In this document: positions 35,807 to 47,090 of the stretch, one piece after another
How the letters are laid out: every line of letters starts with the position of its first letter
How positions within the stretch are numbered: position 1 is the first letter of the stretch
Assembly: GCA_025024175.1 (NCBI GenBank)
Contig: QCXZ01000003.1
Span: forward strand, 16,202,392 to 16,266,391
DNA: 64,000 bases
Reading direction: 5' to 3'
Source: Rhyzopertha dominica
Lineage: Eukaryota > Arthropoda > Insecta > Coleoptera > Bostrichidae
The notes under the pieces: generated by a model
Databases searched by the model: none
What the model saw: the letters and a program-made list of their open reading frames with translations, nothing else
What the model was told of the DNA's origin: nothing
Translations under genes and position numbers: made by a program

Positions 35807-37929
35807 TAATTTAGTTATTTAGCAAGGCTTGTCTCGCGGTATCTAGGTTACAGATAATCTTTCTGAATATTATTTTGGAAAGATTATTGAACTTGACGAT
35901 TAGAAATTCCTCTGATTTGTATTGAAAATTCCGATAGCATTTTGTAATTTCTGCCAGATTATTTTGTGGAAAATTTGGTATACCAAATTCTCCTTTGAAA
36001 TATATTTCAAATTAGCAGCGGTGAATTTAGCCTTTATACGGCCCTAGGCGCAACATAACATTGACCTGCCTTCTCCCCCCAACAAATAATTTCGGTATCA
36101 CCTAAATTTTTACATGGCTTAGCAGAAGTTGTACATTTTTAAGTATGAACGTGCACGATTTGATTTATTAAGGAAAAGTACATTGAAACAGCAATTATTA
36201 TTAGCATATCTATCAAATGTTAAAATCTTAATTTTATAAAATATTTTTAGAAATTGTCTGTCTCAGTAAAGCAAGAAACATGTAACATGGGTACTTCGAA
36301 ACCTTTCACAATGTAATTTTAATATTTACCAAAAAAACTACGGTTTTCTTTTCTATTTTCTTTAAGACTTAAAATTAAGAGACCCCTTCAATCAAGACGA
36401 CTCAGGTGCACACTTCATGCGCCTATGGAGAAATCAAACACTGCATATTAGTAATGTCGTTTATGATATAGATCTAAACTGGCGGATCGGGTAAGTTACT
36501 TAACCCTAGTTTTAGGTTACATTTTGTTCGAAGTTGTAAATTCTCGGTCTTTTAATTCTATTTACCTTTTGTTTAACAGTTTATTAGTGGGTGGTCAGTA
36601 ATTAACACCTACTTTCTAAATTAATCTTGTCATAACGATGAACCAATCTCGTTTTCGTTTCCCTTTCTGTGTCCATTCTCAGAACGTCCACGATTAGCAA
36701 CCCTCTCCTTCACCAAACCACATCCAGCTCCTTTGTTATCCAAATTTATTTATCAATTGTCTTGTAGTCAAACTTCCGGAACGGCGCGAATTCCCCGATT
36801 GTTAATAAAGGGACCGGGCCAACCTATCTCTGGAACGAACTAGGCGCACAGGAACTAAGGTGCTTCAAAATGTACAAGTCCAGGGAGACGGGACGGAGTG
36901 AATTATTAGGTGATCCTCTCGGACCGCAAGGCATAAACGCCGGCGTTCCGCTCTAAACCTGTCAGTCCTTGTTTAGGGCACTTGCTTTNTCCCGAACTCG
37001 AANATATCCCGAACTGTTTGAGGTTACTACGATAAAACGAAACGGGAATCTCTCGCTTGCGACAAACCCCAATCCGTGCGAGAGGTGAAAAGCAGATTGA
37101 ATGATTGCGAACACGTGGTGCATTTTATATTGGCGGTGCAAATCAGCTTTGCTTTTGTGAATCGTTAATAATATCTTACACTCATCATAATTATTTAAGT
37201 TGATTTTAATTTATATAGGTTAAGATAATTGTATTAAAGCAAACTTTTTAACGGTGCAATCTGCATCTCTACCAGAATATGAATAAGAGATACTTCGGCA
37301 TTCTTTTTGATTAGTGCTTTAACACAAGCTGTATATTTTGTGTTTTTTATGTCTTTATATGTTCTTCTACCCAACACCACAGGTACTCACTAACCGTGGT
37401 ATCATTCTAAACATATTAATTGAGATATCGTAGTCGTACTAATCGATTTGTATGTTCCAATACTTGTTTTAAATTTTTTTCACATAATTGCAGGCTATTC
37501 CACGCTACTATTCCAATCTAGCATAAAACATTACAGCGCAAGTAAACACTTACGTTTACTTTAGCATCTCTTTCTATATCGCGAGTAACTGCGTTTTCAC
37601 TTTAGTTTCTGACGATATCAAGGTTAAAGCTGGTCCGTTCGTCCAGTCTAAATCTTCATGGGAAATGACACCGCTTTGTCAAGCATACAATAGAAGTTGT
37701 ATTTTTATAAAAAATCTGAATAAAAATACGATTTTTCATTGAAGTTACACTTTAAATAAAAATTATATATTGTAAATGTATAAGTGAAATACATTATAAA
37801 TTACCCTCATCTTCAAAATTATTATATGAGCTGTAATCACTGTCTTGAGCATATGTAACTTATGTATACCCTATCCATGTGCAGTTCTCTTTCCTACCAC
37901 TTCAAAATTCTTTATTAAACATGTTGAAT
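35807..37929. other. No recognisable gene
   Basis: AT-rich, with two N bases between 36989 and 37003. CAGCGGTGAATTTAGCC near 36015 resembles one end of a hAT-type MITE, but no partner end was found. Confidence 0.45.
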
Positions 37930-38800
37930 TGTATTGCTCTAAATTTCGGGTCTTGCTCTACTTAACGCTTTTCTTTACATTATACCCCACATGATCTTTG
38001 CAGGATTAAATTCACAACGATATGAGGAACAGGGGTTTTGTGGAAGTTCGTGACCTTGTTCTCTAATAATTATTTTATCAGTAAGATATTTTTTTTTCTC
38101 TCGGTACGCTCTGGTCAAGTTGAAAAGTTCTATTTTGAACACGCCGGGTTTAGAATTTTTTCGTTCATTTATGTCAGCTTTTTTCCAAGCTGAAGGCGGT
38201 TATTTTTTAATACTTCCGAGTGATATCGTGATTTATCCATAAAAATTATGGGTGTTAGTCACTTCTTATAGTTGATTGAGTCGTGATAATCAGCACTTTT
38301 ATTTTTTGTTGAAAAATTAAATCTGGATCATCAATAAATCCATCTTTGCCCCCAGCATGTAAAATTATATACCGCTTACCTTCGTCCCTTTCATTTTTGA
38401 CTGATCGTATGCCTTTATCATGCCACGATCTCCATTAGCTCCTCGAGGAGAGATCCATGTTTCGTCTAAGAATACAAATTGCTTAAAATTGTAGTCTGTC
38501 ATCAATCAGACATAGTCCCTTCTTTGCAAGACAACAGTACTTTTTCACACAAAGCTCTTCAATTGTTGTCTTTTTCGTAACAAAAACTACGTCTCTTTTA
38601 ATAGCCGCCTCAAGATAGACCGTAAAGGCATCTTTCCTTCAAATTAGACCATTGTCTAATGTTGTGCGATTCTTTTTTCTTCTCATTGCGTATAAATCAT
38701 TCCGGACTTCGATATTTTGAGAGGGATTTAGATCCTTAGTTGTGGAACATTGCCGCTTCTTAACTTCGGAAAGAACGTTTTCCTTGTAGCTTGTTTATTC
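37930..38800 (-). pseudogene. Tc1/mariner-IS630-like (DDE_3) transposase relic
   Basis: The minus strand reads FVFLDETWISPRGANGDRG near 38470 (first catalytic Asp) and IILHAGGKDGFI with DPDLIF near 38370-38320. SADYHDS follows near 38290, PIIFMDKSRYHSEV near 38225 (second Asp, normally VIVMDNASYHS), and CEFNPAKIMWGIM near 38010, where the family has NPIE. The catalytic Glu is therefore lost. Multiple stops and shifts occur. Such transposases excise and insert at TA-type targets. Terminal repeats were not found. Confidence 0.78.
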
Positions 38801-39221
38801 ACTACGTTTTATGACGTTTCTCACGAGTTTGGATCAATTTCTAGAGCATCCACTAGACGTTGGGTTACAAACGTGCCCAGTATCAGTGGTCCATAATTGT
38901 TTTCTATTTTTGTAAAGTATTCCGTTAAATTAGAAATCTGTTCATCAACGAGGAGGTAAAGCGCAACCCAAGTTGGTCAACACTACTTCTAAATTTCAAT
39001 TTTTCTCTTAGATACGACGGAGAATCGGTGAGTAGTAGTCTATGTACCAGGAAAAGCAACTGTAAGAGATTTTTAGCCAATTAAGTTCATTGATCTTAAC
39101 AGAAACATGATCAAACTTTCTTAGACTGTATATAAAGCGACAACAACTGTTCAGGATCATCTGGATCTGATTTTGTGTTCCTGAGTTTGATCGTGGAAAG
39201 AAAACTATCCTCATTTATCCC

Positions 39222-39241
39222 TTATTTATTTATTTATTTAT
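39222..39241. repeat. Short (TTTA)n microsatellite
   Basis: About five copies of the tetranucleotide TTTA, ending in TAG. Confidence 0.9.
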
Positions 39242-41908
39242 AGCTCATGCAATTACTCTTGTCTCTTGACTTCAAATGTGCAATAGACAAATTTTGGTCT
39301 TCTTTGCAGAAAGGGGTTCCTAAAAATATTTGCCCGGCGCGGTTGTCAGTTGCGACAATTTATAGCCAGACTGTACAGATTTGTTACGAAGCATACTTTT
39401 GCTTTAAGTGATAATTAGATCATACTTGGCCATTACTACTCGTGTAATTGATTGCATACGCTGATAGAAATAAGAATAACTCTAAGCTACTTAAACAACG
39501 CCGGTATAACAAGCAGTCGCGCTTCCCGCATGCGCGGGGGTGCCACGTTGTAATTTGTTCAGACAAGCGTCAAGGACCTCTAACATTATAACTGAACAAA
39601 ATGTTTCAAGCCTAGACTATATTCTATAAAAGTTATCAAAGCAAACTGAGTGCAATCCTTTCTGTTTTTATTGCGCAATTATATAAACCTTATTGGGAAA
39701 CGTATAGTTTTAAAACGTATACGACAAAATTTAGGGAAAAACTAATGTTTTCATGTTTGTCTATGTCACCTTCTTCTAAACATCGAGCAAATGTCTCGGC
39801 GCAATCTTGCTTAATCACAGGAATTGTGGAAATGCATCTGCTATATTATACATCGTTCAAGGAGGAGCTCCTCTGGTGGCATTTTCAACAGGAACCTGCA
39901 CTAGGTCGAACTTCAGTAATCACCATAGTTGTAACCCGCCTAGTATGCTGGTTCCACTTAGGTGGCGATAGCGCATTAGTATTTTTTAATATTTGCAAAA
40001 TATTCAACTACACGGAAACCATTCCTCTTACATCAGTCTTTTGTGGTTTGACGATTGCCCATTAGTCCTTTTACATCAATGTTTTTTGAATTTGCCTCTT
40101 CAAGGTTATTGAAATAGTTATTATTCTCGTTGATCTTACATTACAGTCATTCTGTTTTCGCGGACATTTGTTACAACCGAAGTCGGTTGATCTTAAGTCC
40201 ATTATATATGTGCGCAATGTGCATGGCCGTACTTCATTTATATTCAATAGCAATGTTTGTTACTCAAGCAAACCAGGCTATGTAGTAATTTTAGACTTGT
40301 CAAACTTAGGTCATAGCTTGATTGTAGCTAGAGATTTCTCTAAAAGTTAAGAAAAAGATTTTATTTCTGGTCGCCCCATTTTGCAGAACATTCTAAAATT
40401 CTTCTTTTGAACGCGTTAAGTTAGACGGTTTGTGTGCAATGCGGTAAAATAGGTTCATTTTACACGGTATGTTTACGTTTTCTCAAAATCGAAGATGGCG
40501 CCACAGTCGCTCACCAACTCAAAAGGTTAAATAGCAAGTGAGATCATGTGATATCTCACCAGAAAACGATTTTTATTCTGTATGATATGTTTGAATTTAA
40601 AAAATTGAAATCTAACAGTTCGTGCTAAAGTGCTTGAGTCTGAAAACTTTGTTAACAATGGACTATTATTAATCGTAGATAATGTGTTTATAGTATCACA
40701 CTTTAACCGAAAATTTATCCTGCAGGCTAAAATCATTTTATTTGTACAGTTCTAAAACCTTAATACGTAGGTGTTCAATATCAAATACCTCACAGTTGTA
40801 AAGGAAGGGGCAATAAATTGCTTCCCCGCTGAGCACACAATGTACTTGTGTTTGCATGGCTCCGGAGAATATCATGTAAACAGAGTAGGAGGTCCTGTTT
40901 GAGATGGACCGAGTTGTGTTTGGTTCTCTAGCTCAACTATTTATAACTATTGATTTGCTGTCACCAAACTGCTGCCTACTACTTCCATATCAAATTTGGA
41001 ATAGTGCAGCATACTATGATTCAGTATTCAATAGATAGTATAGTGCATCTGTTCTCACGTAAATAGCCTTTTGCAGTACCCACTAATACATAATTTTACG
41101 TTACCTCACTTACTTGAGTAACAACATTTGTTCATCTTTTTAACGTTTAATGTCATTAATCTCTCCAGTATTAGTAATTCGTAACATTCTGTGCCTAAAT
41201 TATAAGCATATCCCACTGCTACAAGGCATTATTATTTATTACATATCTACGGCATAAATGAAAATAGATGATCTTTTGACCCATATAATGACAGCTCAGT
41301 TAACATAATATGTGTTCAAGGAAATGGTCCTGTAACTGGCTTGATGTCATAGGTCGCCGAGATTATGAACTTAACCACTCTGCGTTTGTACCTCATCAAT
41401 GAGCATCTAAGGTATGACCCCCATGTTAATGTCTGAATGAGTAAAGTCATTAGGTTAAAGGGGGCAGGCTTCAGTAAAAGAAATACATCCTCAGCAGTAA
41501 TGAGAACGTGGAGAAGGTGGTCTGGGGCCCAGGACATTAGAGTGGTCACGAACGTAATCGAAGGCTGTTTGCGATACATAATTGTCTGGATAATTAGCGA
41601 AAACTTCGGTATGTCTTTGCTAAAACAGATGGTATCCTGACAGATAGTTAGTTGAATAGCTTTTGTCATAGACCTTTAAGCATAGGTACCATTCTTTTTG
41701 GGTGACCACCACTAACTGCACCGAGCTCATCGGCTGGAATCAAGCCTGATTGAATCTGGATTTCTATGAAAATCAATTAAATACAATAAGTGTGAGTGTG
41801 GTTTGATTATATTTAAACGATCTATGAAGAGACCCACCATAATAATCTAGAAAATTAATAATTACTTCGCAGGCTTAGCCACCATCTAGGTTTTAAAGTG
41901 TCTTCTTG
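39242..41908. other. No recognisable gene
   Basis: There are ORFs of up to 117 codons (41316-41669 minus; 39745-40065 plus), but none shows a motif, and the composition is like the surroundings. Confidence 0.5.
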
Positions 41909-43235
41909 ATATCTTTGGCTAGATTTAACCAAAGGATATTCTACTCACCAAATTTTTGTGTAAGTGGGGTCAGGTCGACAAAATATCACTATTTTTACTA
42001 TGTGATTTTCATGCTTAATTCATCCCTCTTTATTAAACAAGTTGAGTTCTGTGTTGTTAGGAACTTGTTTTACTAGCTTTAGTCTTTTAGAAGGTAAGGG
42101 ATTAACGGTTCATATGTCAAACTTCCCAAATGAAATTAGTCGTAATATGGTCTTAAATATAACGCCTATGGAAAGCCTGGTCTGTCCAATATAGTCAAGA
42201 TTACAGATACTGCGTTTTATTTCATAATTATTGTCTAAATTGCCTAAAATCCAAAGGAATTTTAAATCAATTTAAGATGTATCTTCCCAAGTACATAAGT
42301 TGTCCCTTTTAATAAGATACCCATTATGGAATACAACATTCTTAATATATTCGAGTTAATTTTCAAAACTAGATTTTAGTAAAGAAAAACTAATTAATCT
42401 ATGAACTAAAAAGTTCAAGGTGGAAACATTATCTACACATGAATGTTAGGAGATCCTTCATTTTTAGATACAGGTATAATCGACGGGTTCCAATATTCTA
42501 ATCAACATAACGCTTTATGCCTTGAACTCCTTGGTTAATAGGTTAGTTAATTATTTTCCTTCGTCAAAATCTAACTTCGTTCATTTAAATATATTAAGAA
42601 CGCTGCAATTCGTAAGGGGTACTCCAATCGTAGACAGCTTGCTTAGGAAAATATAACTCAAAAAAACAGGATTTAAATGGCACTGCGATGTTACCACCTA
42701 TCTTAGAACATAAACTGATTAAAATTCCTTTGGATTCTAGGCTTGCCGAAAGATTACCAAGCATATTTAAATAATTCGATTTAAAACTTGCTTTTACCGC
42801 AATGATATTATCTTTTAGGAAACCCGAAGGTGACAAATCAGGCATTAATGGTATATAAATAATGCAGTCGCTGTAATCTTGGGCAGACTAGGCGTTCTAT
42901 ATGGGTCAGATTTAAAGCTCATTTCTGGTTTGGGAGGTTCGATAAATTAAGTGTAGCCAACAGCACAGCGCACCCCATAATTTCTAAAAACTAATACAAC
43001 CACTTTCTAATAACGTGGAACTTGACGCGTTTGAAAGCATCTTTACTCAAAGAAATAAAGATACTTTAATGAATTATTATTTCATATATCCGCATTGTTC
43101 GAACTAGTCAAATAAGACTCGATCAAGCGTAAAATTCACATACTACAAATAACGCTATTTTGTCGACCTGACTCCACTTCGACTGAAAATTTGGTGAGGA
43201 AGGGTTAAATCCAGCCAATGATATAGAGAGAACGC
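41909..43235. mobile_element. Old inverted-repeat (foldback) element
   Basis: Left 41909-42020 (TTTGGCTAGATTTAACC, CTCACCAAATTTT, GGGGTCAGGTCGACAAAAT) pairs in inverted orientation with 43130-43235. A second inner pair, CCAAAGGAATTTTAAATCA near 42250 and its complement near 42720, shows that the fold continues inward. Arms are badly diverged with indels. A minus-strand ORF of 83 codons at 42594-42845 has no recognisable domain. The ends and target duplication are not resolved. Confidence 0.55.
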
Positions 43236-44125
43236 TCTATTCAGATTCTATAGAAGATGCTTAGTCCCCGAAATACGTATTTAGTTATACATTATTGTGG
43301 TAAGGTTTTTTCATATATTGTTTAATTAGATGTTCGACTTGAAAACATAAGTGCAGAGTTTGCCTTGATGGATACTTCAGCGATTGCCAAACCCGTCTGG
43401 GACCTTGGACCAGTTTCAAACACGTATTCAAAAGACAAGGAACTACTTAACAGAAGAAATCGTTCACTTGGTTCTGGCTATTACTCGTCGAATTAGGGTG
43501 CTGTAATAACAACAGTGGTGCAACATGTAATAAATTTTTGTCACTATTTTCCTGTGCAACTTGAACAAAATTTTAAAAGTTTAATGTGACAAAAAAAACT
43601 AAATACAAAATACGTAAGTAAAAAACTTTCAGATAAATTTCCCCGCTAGGTCTTGCTTTGCTTTTGAGCTCAAGAATATATGTATTATATTATAGAGCAA
43701 ATAATTCTATAAAAGCTATTCGTAAGTTATTATGTCTCATCAGTTTTCATTTGTTAGCAGGATGTACTTTAACGTACAATAATAAAACCATACTGACTTG
43801 ACTTTGTTTAATAGATATAAACTAAAACCACTTTTTTCATGCTGTAGATCTTTTTTTTAATATTTGCTTTTTTAAACCAACGATATCCGATTTCATCCTT
43901 TATTTCACAATCCCTTGCCTGAATTCATTCATTCTTTCTAAAATCGGAATAAGAAAAAACCGTGTTGCTTCCTGTATTGCCACGGGAATTATACCCAAGC
44001 ATAATATTACGATTTAGAAATAATAATTAGTTTTCTCTTAATTCTGTTACAAAACAAATAGAATTTTTACACCCGACAATAACATTACATTTTCGTTTCT
44101 AGCGATAAAGTGCATTTTTCTTGCG
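43236..44125. other. No firm gene; possible transposase tail at about 43390-43500
   Basis: A plus-strand stretch of about 38 open codons beginning PSGTLDQFQTRI near 43397 vaguely resembles a mariner-type transposase C-terminus. Without the catalytic core this remains a guess. Confidence 0.25.
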
Positions 44126-44311
44126 AGAATTACAGTGTGGATGACGCCATGCCATCTAGTGGCACGGCATCATCCACTCGTCTCTGTGAAGAACTAATCT
44201 GAACGACAGCCCACTGCGTTGTGCGCCTTTAAAAGCCGACGATTTCTGCAACGAATGCAGTTCTCAAGCATAATAATTACGTCTATGCCATGTCGCCTGC
44301 GTCAAGACAAT

Positions 44312-44353
44312 ATGTGGACAGCTGTTTCGGCTTATAAAGCCTCCTCAGCACAG
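44312..44353 (-). ncRNA. Hammerhead ribozyme, complete core
   Basis: Minus strand: stem I CTGTG, core CTGAGGA, stem II GGCT/AGCC with TTATA loop, core GAAA, palindromic stem III ACAGCTGT, cleavage site after GTC, then CACAT closing stem I with one mismatch. All conserved core positions match the hammerhead consensus. Confidence 0.8.
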
Positions 44354-44736
44354 CCATAGTCCCAACGCAGAGAACACGGCATAGATCTGGCTTCCCTTAT
44401 ATACGCTAAGGTAGGCGATGTGTATGCGAGAATTACAGCGTGGATGAAACCATGCCATCTAGCGGCAATACGGCATCATCCACTCGTCTCTGTGGAAAAC
44501 TATTCTGAACGGCAGCCCACTGTGTTGTGGGCGTTTAAAAGCCGGCAGACGTTCCCTAACGACGATTTCTGCAACGAATGCAGTTCTTAAGCATAATAAT
44601 TAGTTCTCCACAGAGACGAGTGGATGATACCGTATTGCCACTAGATGACATGTACACACTGTAATTCTTGCATATACATCCCTACCTTGGCGTATATAAG
44701 GGAAGCCAGATCTATGCCGTGTTGTCTGCGTTGGGA

Positions 44737-44778
44737 CTGTGCTGAGGAGGCTGTATAAGCCGAAACAGCTGTCCACAG
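44737..44778 (+). ncRNA. Hammerhead ribozyme, complete core and perfect stem I
   Basis: Stem I CTGTG (44737-44741) pairs perfectly with CACAG (44774-44778). The core CTGAGGA is at 44742-44748. Stem II is GGCT/AGCC with GTATA loop, followed by GAAA at 44762-44765. Stem III is the self-complementary ACAGCTGT, and the predicted cleavage site follows C44773. The palindromic stem III allows pairing between two molecules, the dimeric mode known for PLE hammerheads. Confidence 0.85.
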
Positions 44779-45057
44779 ATTGTCTTGACGCAGGCGACAT
44801 CGCATAGACGTAATTATTATTAGTTCTATTTTTGTTTAATTTGATACTAAAAAGTTGAATACTATAAATATACTCTGTTGCCTTATCAAGTGCCTACTCC
44901 GAAGGTACTTATAACCTTAATCCGAAACATTTTTTTCCAAGATTTTAAGTAAAGCCACAATATTTGGACTACCTTTTTCATACTTACACAATGCTCACAT
45001 TTTTTATGATATGACATAATCTTTATAAAATATCAATTGGAAATAAATTGGTTACAA

Positions 45058-46725
45058 CACTGAAAAAAAATTATAGTAAATTTAACTGCAATTGTAATAA
45101 TCTTTACCACAAAATATAGTGCAAATACGACTAGATACAAACTGTAGAAAATTATACTATATTTTTGTAGATTAACCATTGTAGCTGTATTTACTAAAAA
45201 TGTAGAAATCAGTACTTACCATTTTATAGTGTATGTTCTTAGAGAATGTAGTACAGTTCAATACAAATTTTGTAGGATTTACTAGGCAGGGTATCACAAT
45301 TTTTTCTACAAGATGTAGTGTACTTTATTAGTGTTTTGTTTATTGTAACATATTATAATAGTCAAATTTAATATTCCAGTATGCTAAATTTTACTATGTT
45401 AAATCTTTTTCTTTACTATAAATTAATGTTATAATTTACTAAAAATATAGTGGATATAGTGCAAAAATAAATGAAACCAATGCAGCATTATTATGATTTT
45501 ATTCATTAGACAAACAAGGTTACATTTTTGTACCTGTAAATTAAACATTTAACGTAATCGTCCATGTTGCAGTACACTACAATTAGGGGCTGTTTAATAA
45601 GGAAAATCCAATATAATAATATAAAACACAATAACCACTAACACTTCCGCACAACTAAAACAAGAACGTGAGTGGACGAGGCTTACGTGATGGCGGATGG
45701 CGTGATGCCACGATGTGATGACCTGCGCGCGCGCGCTGCCGCCGAGCGACTATAAGTACCAACTTAACAATAGTGCCAACCTTTAGCTACTAATTTTCTC
45801 ACTAACGTTGTACCAGAGATCAAATTTGTGAGATTATTAGTCATCTGTCGCTATACGTTATACCGTAAACCCTAATTTCCAGACAATTACAGTATTGAAT
45901 GCATTTTAGTCTAGAAAACATAGGTAGACTTTGTAATATAGGTATAAATTAATAAAACTTCCAATGCTCGACATAGTTTTGAAAAAAGCTATACTTTAAN
46001 TTATTGATATTACCTATGGATGTTGTTTGCATTTATCATTGTTTGTAGAGTAACAAATGTTGTATATAATAATGCGATTTGTAGCATGCAATATGTGTTG
46101 ATGCATTTTATTCGTTTTTAATAATGATATCATCTATAATTAGTGTAATGTTTGTTTTTTTGTAATTTAACTAATAATGCCTGAGAATGTTCTAAGCGTG
46201 TAAAAAATATGCATCAGTGAGTAATCTAAAAAAAAAACTTATAAATAATTACTAAATGATTTTTGTTATATTTTTTACAATTATATTATTTTTTAAAGTA
46301 TTGATTTAAGCAGGTTAATCAAATTTTAAAAAGTAACTCGCTCCAGAACGGGTCTCTGAGTCTATATATATGGGCTTTAATTAGAATAGCTCTAAGATGC
46401 ATGGTATAATGTAAACACCAGAGATTCGTTCGGTTCTGGTTCGAGTCCCTACCGTAGCGAGTTACTATTTCTAATTTAATTAGTATGCTAACCTAATAAC
46501 CCAATACTTTATAATCATTATCAACGCGAATTATAAAATACTTTAATATTATTTTGTTAAACTTTACTTAATGTGTAGAACATTCTGCTACAATGGTTAT
46601 ACTACAAAAACCAGAGACCTATTTCAAGACGTTTATGTAAGATTTCCTACAATATTAGTAATGAGTAACACAAAGCTGTGCACTACAATCACGTAGCAAT
46701 TTTTTACAAGTAACTTTTTTCAGTG
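45058..46725. mobile_element. DNA element with CACTG ends and subterminal TGTAG/CTACA repeats
   Basis: The left end CACTGAAAAAAAATTATAG and the reverse complement of the right end CACTGAAAAAAGTTACTTG are inverted. Within the first 300 bp, TGTAG occurs again and again (for example near 45126, 45180, 45200, 45250, 45272, 45313). In the last 170 bp its complement CTACA recurs. Such clusters are typical transposase-binding sites. CACTG/CACTA ends occur in CACTA and Chapaev-type transposons. No transposase frame is visible, so it is probably non-autonomous. No clear target duplication was found. A GC-rich stretch with (GC)n lies at about 45665-45760. Confidence 0.6.
46337..46467 (+). other. tRNA-like, Pol III box-bearing hairpin
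   Basis: GTAACTCGCT at the left and AGCGAGTTAC at the right pair perfectly. Inside them CCAGAAC pairs with GGTTCTGG and GTCTCTG with CAGAGAT. The plus strand has TAGCTC (46387, A-box-like) and GGTTCGAGTCC (46438-46448, perfect B-box), 51 bp apart as in tRNA genes. No normal cloverleaf forms. Either a tRNA-derived piece captured in the CACTG element, or a chance resemblance. Confidence 0.4.
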
Positions 46726-46974
46726 AATGCAGACACCTATATGGCGTCGCGAAATTTTATTTTTGTGAAATACCTAAAATTTTTTGTATATGTAGCGGTT
46801 TTCTAGGGGTTTTCAGAAACAACTGGGAGCAGTCCCATTTTTCTATTTATTGCTATACAGCCATGATTGTGACGTCAAGCAATGCAGTTTCAGTCTCGTC
46901 TCTCGTGTCAAAGGCGCCGCTTACTCGTTTCAGCAAGAGTGAAGAGAGCCAGTTACAGGTGGAAAAGACAACCT

Positions 46975-47090
46975 CCGTTGTTGTCTGCGTTGGGAATATT
47001 GCTGTGCTGAAGAGGCTTTATAAGCCGAAACAGCTGTCCACAGATTGTCTTGACCCAGACGACATGGTAAAGACCTAATTATTATGCATT
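46975..47090 (+). mobile_element. Partial copy of the hammerhead repeat family
   Basis: It shares with the 44.6-44.8 kb copy the block from TTGTCTGCGTTGGGA through the ribozyme, ATTGTCTTGAC, CGACATGG and AGACCTAATTATTAT. Upstream of 46975 the sequence is unrelated, so only the 3' half is present. Confidence 0.7.
47002..47043 (+). ncRNA. Hammerhead ribozyme, complete core and perfect stem I
   Basis: CTGTG (47002-47006) and CACAG (47039-47043) form stem I. The core is CTGAAGA, stem II GGCT/AGCC with TTATA loop, then GAAA, palindromic ACAGCTGT and GTC cleavage triplet. The variable core base is A instead of G, which the consensus CUGANGA allows. Confidence 0.82.

Larger units (their letters stand above)
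44126..44820. mobile_element. Non-coding hammerhead-ribozyme repeat, 1.5 tandem copies plus an inverted copy
   Basis: On the minus strand, 44427-44595 and 44126-44283 are direct repeats about 300 bp apart (both hold ATTACAG.GTGGATGA, CCACTCGTCTCTGTG and AAGCATAATAATTA). The unique part between them (44284-44426) carries a hammerhead. From 44596 to about 44816 a second copy runs on the plus strand, head to head with the first, with its own hammerhead. Each unit has a TATA-like GTATATAAGGG about 45 bp upstream of the ribozyme and ends GCATAGACG-TAATTATTAT. No ORF of note. Tandem units with one hammerhead per monomer resemble PLE pseudo-LTRs or plant retrozymes. Confidence 0.75.

Noticed and set aside
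36013..36060. hAT-like left end CAGCGGTGAATTTAGCC
   Set aside because: No matching right end or duplication was found.
41316..41669. 117-codon minus-strand ORF
   Set aside because: No motif, a plus-strand ORF opposite it, and no supporting context.
46337..46467. Intact tRNA gene
   Set aside because: A B-box and outer stem exist, but no standard cloverleaf with D, anticodon and T stems forms.
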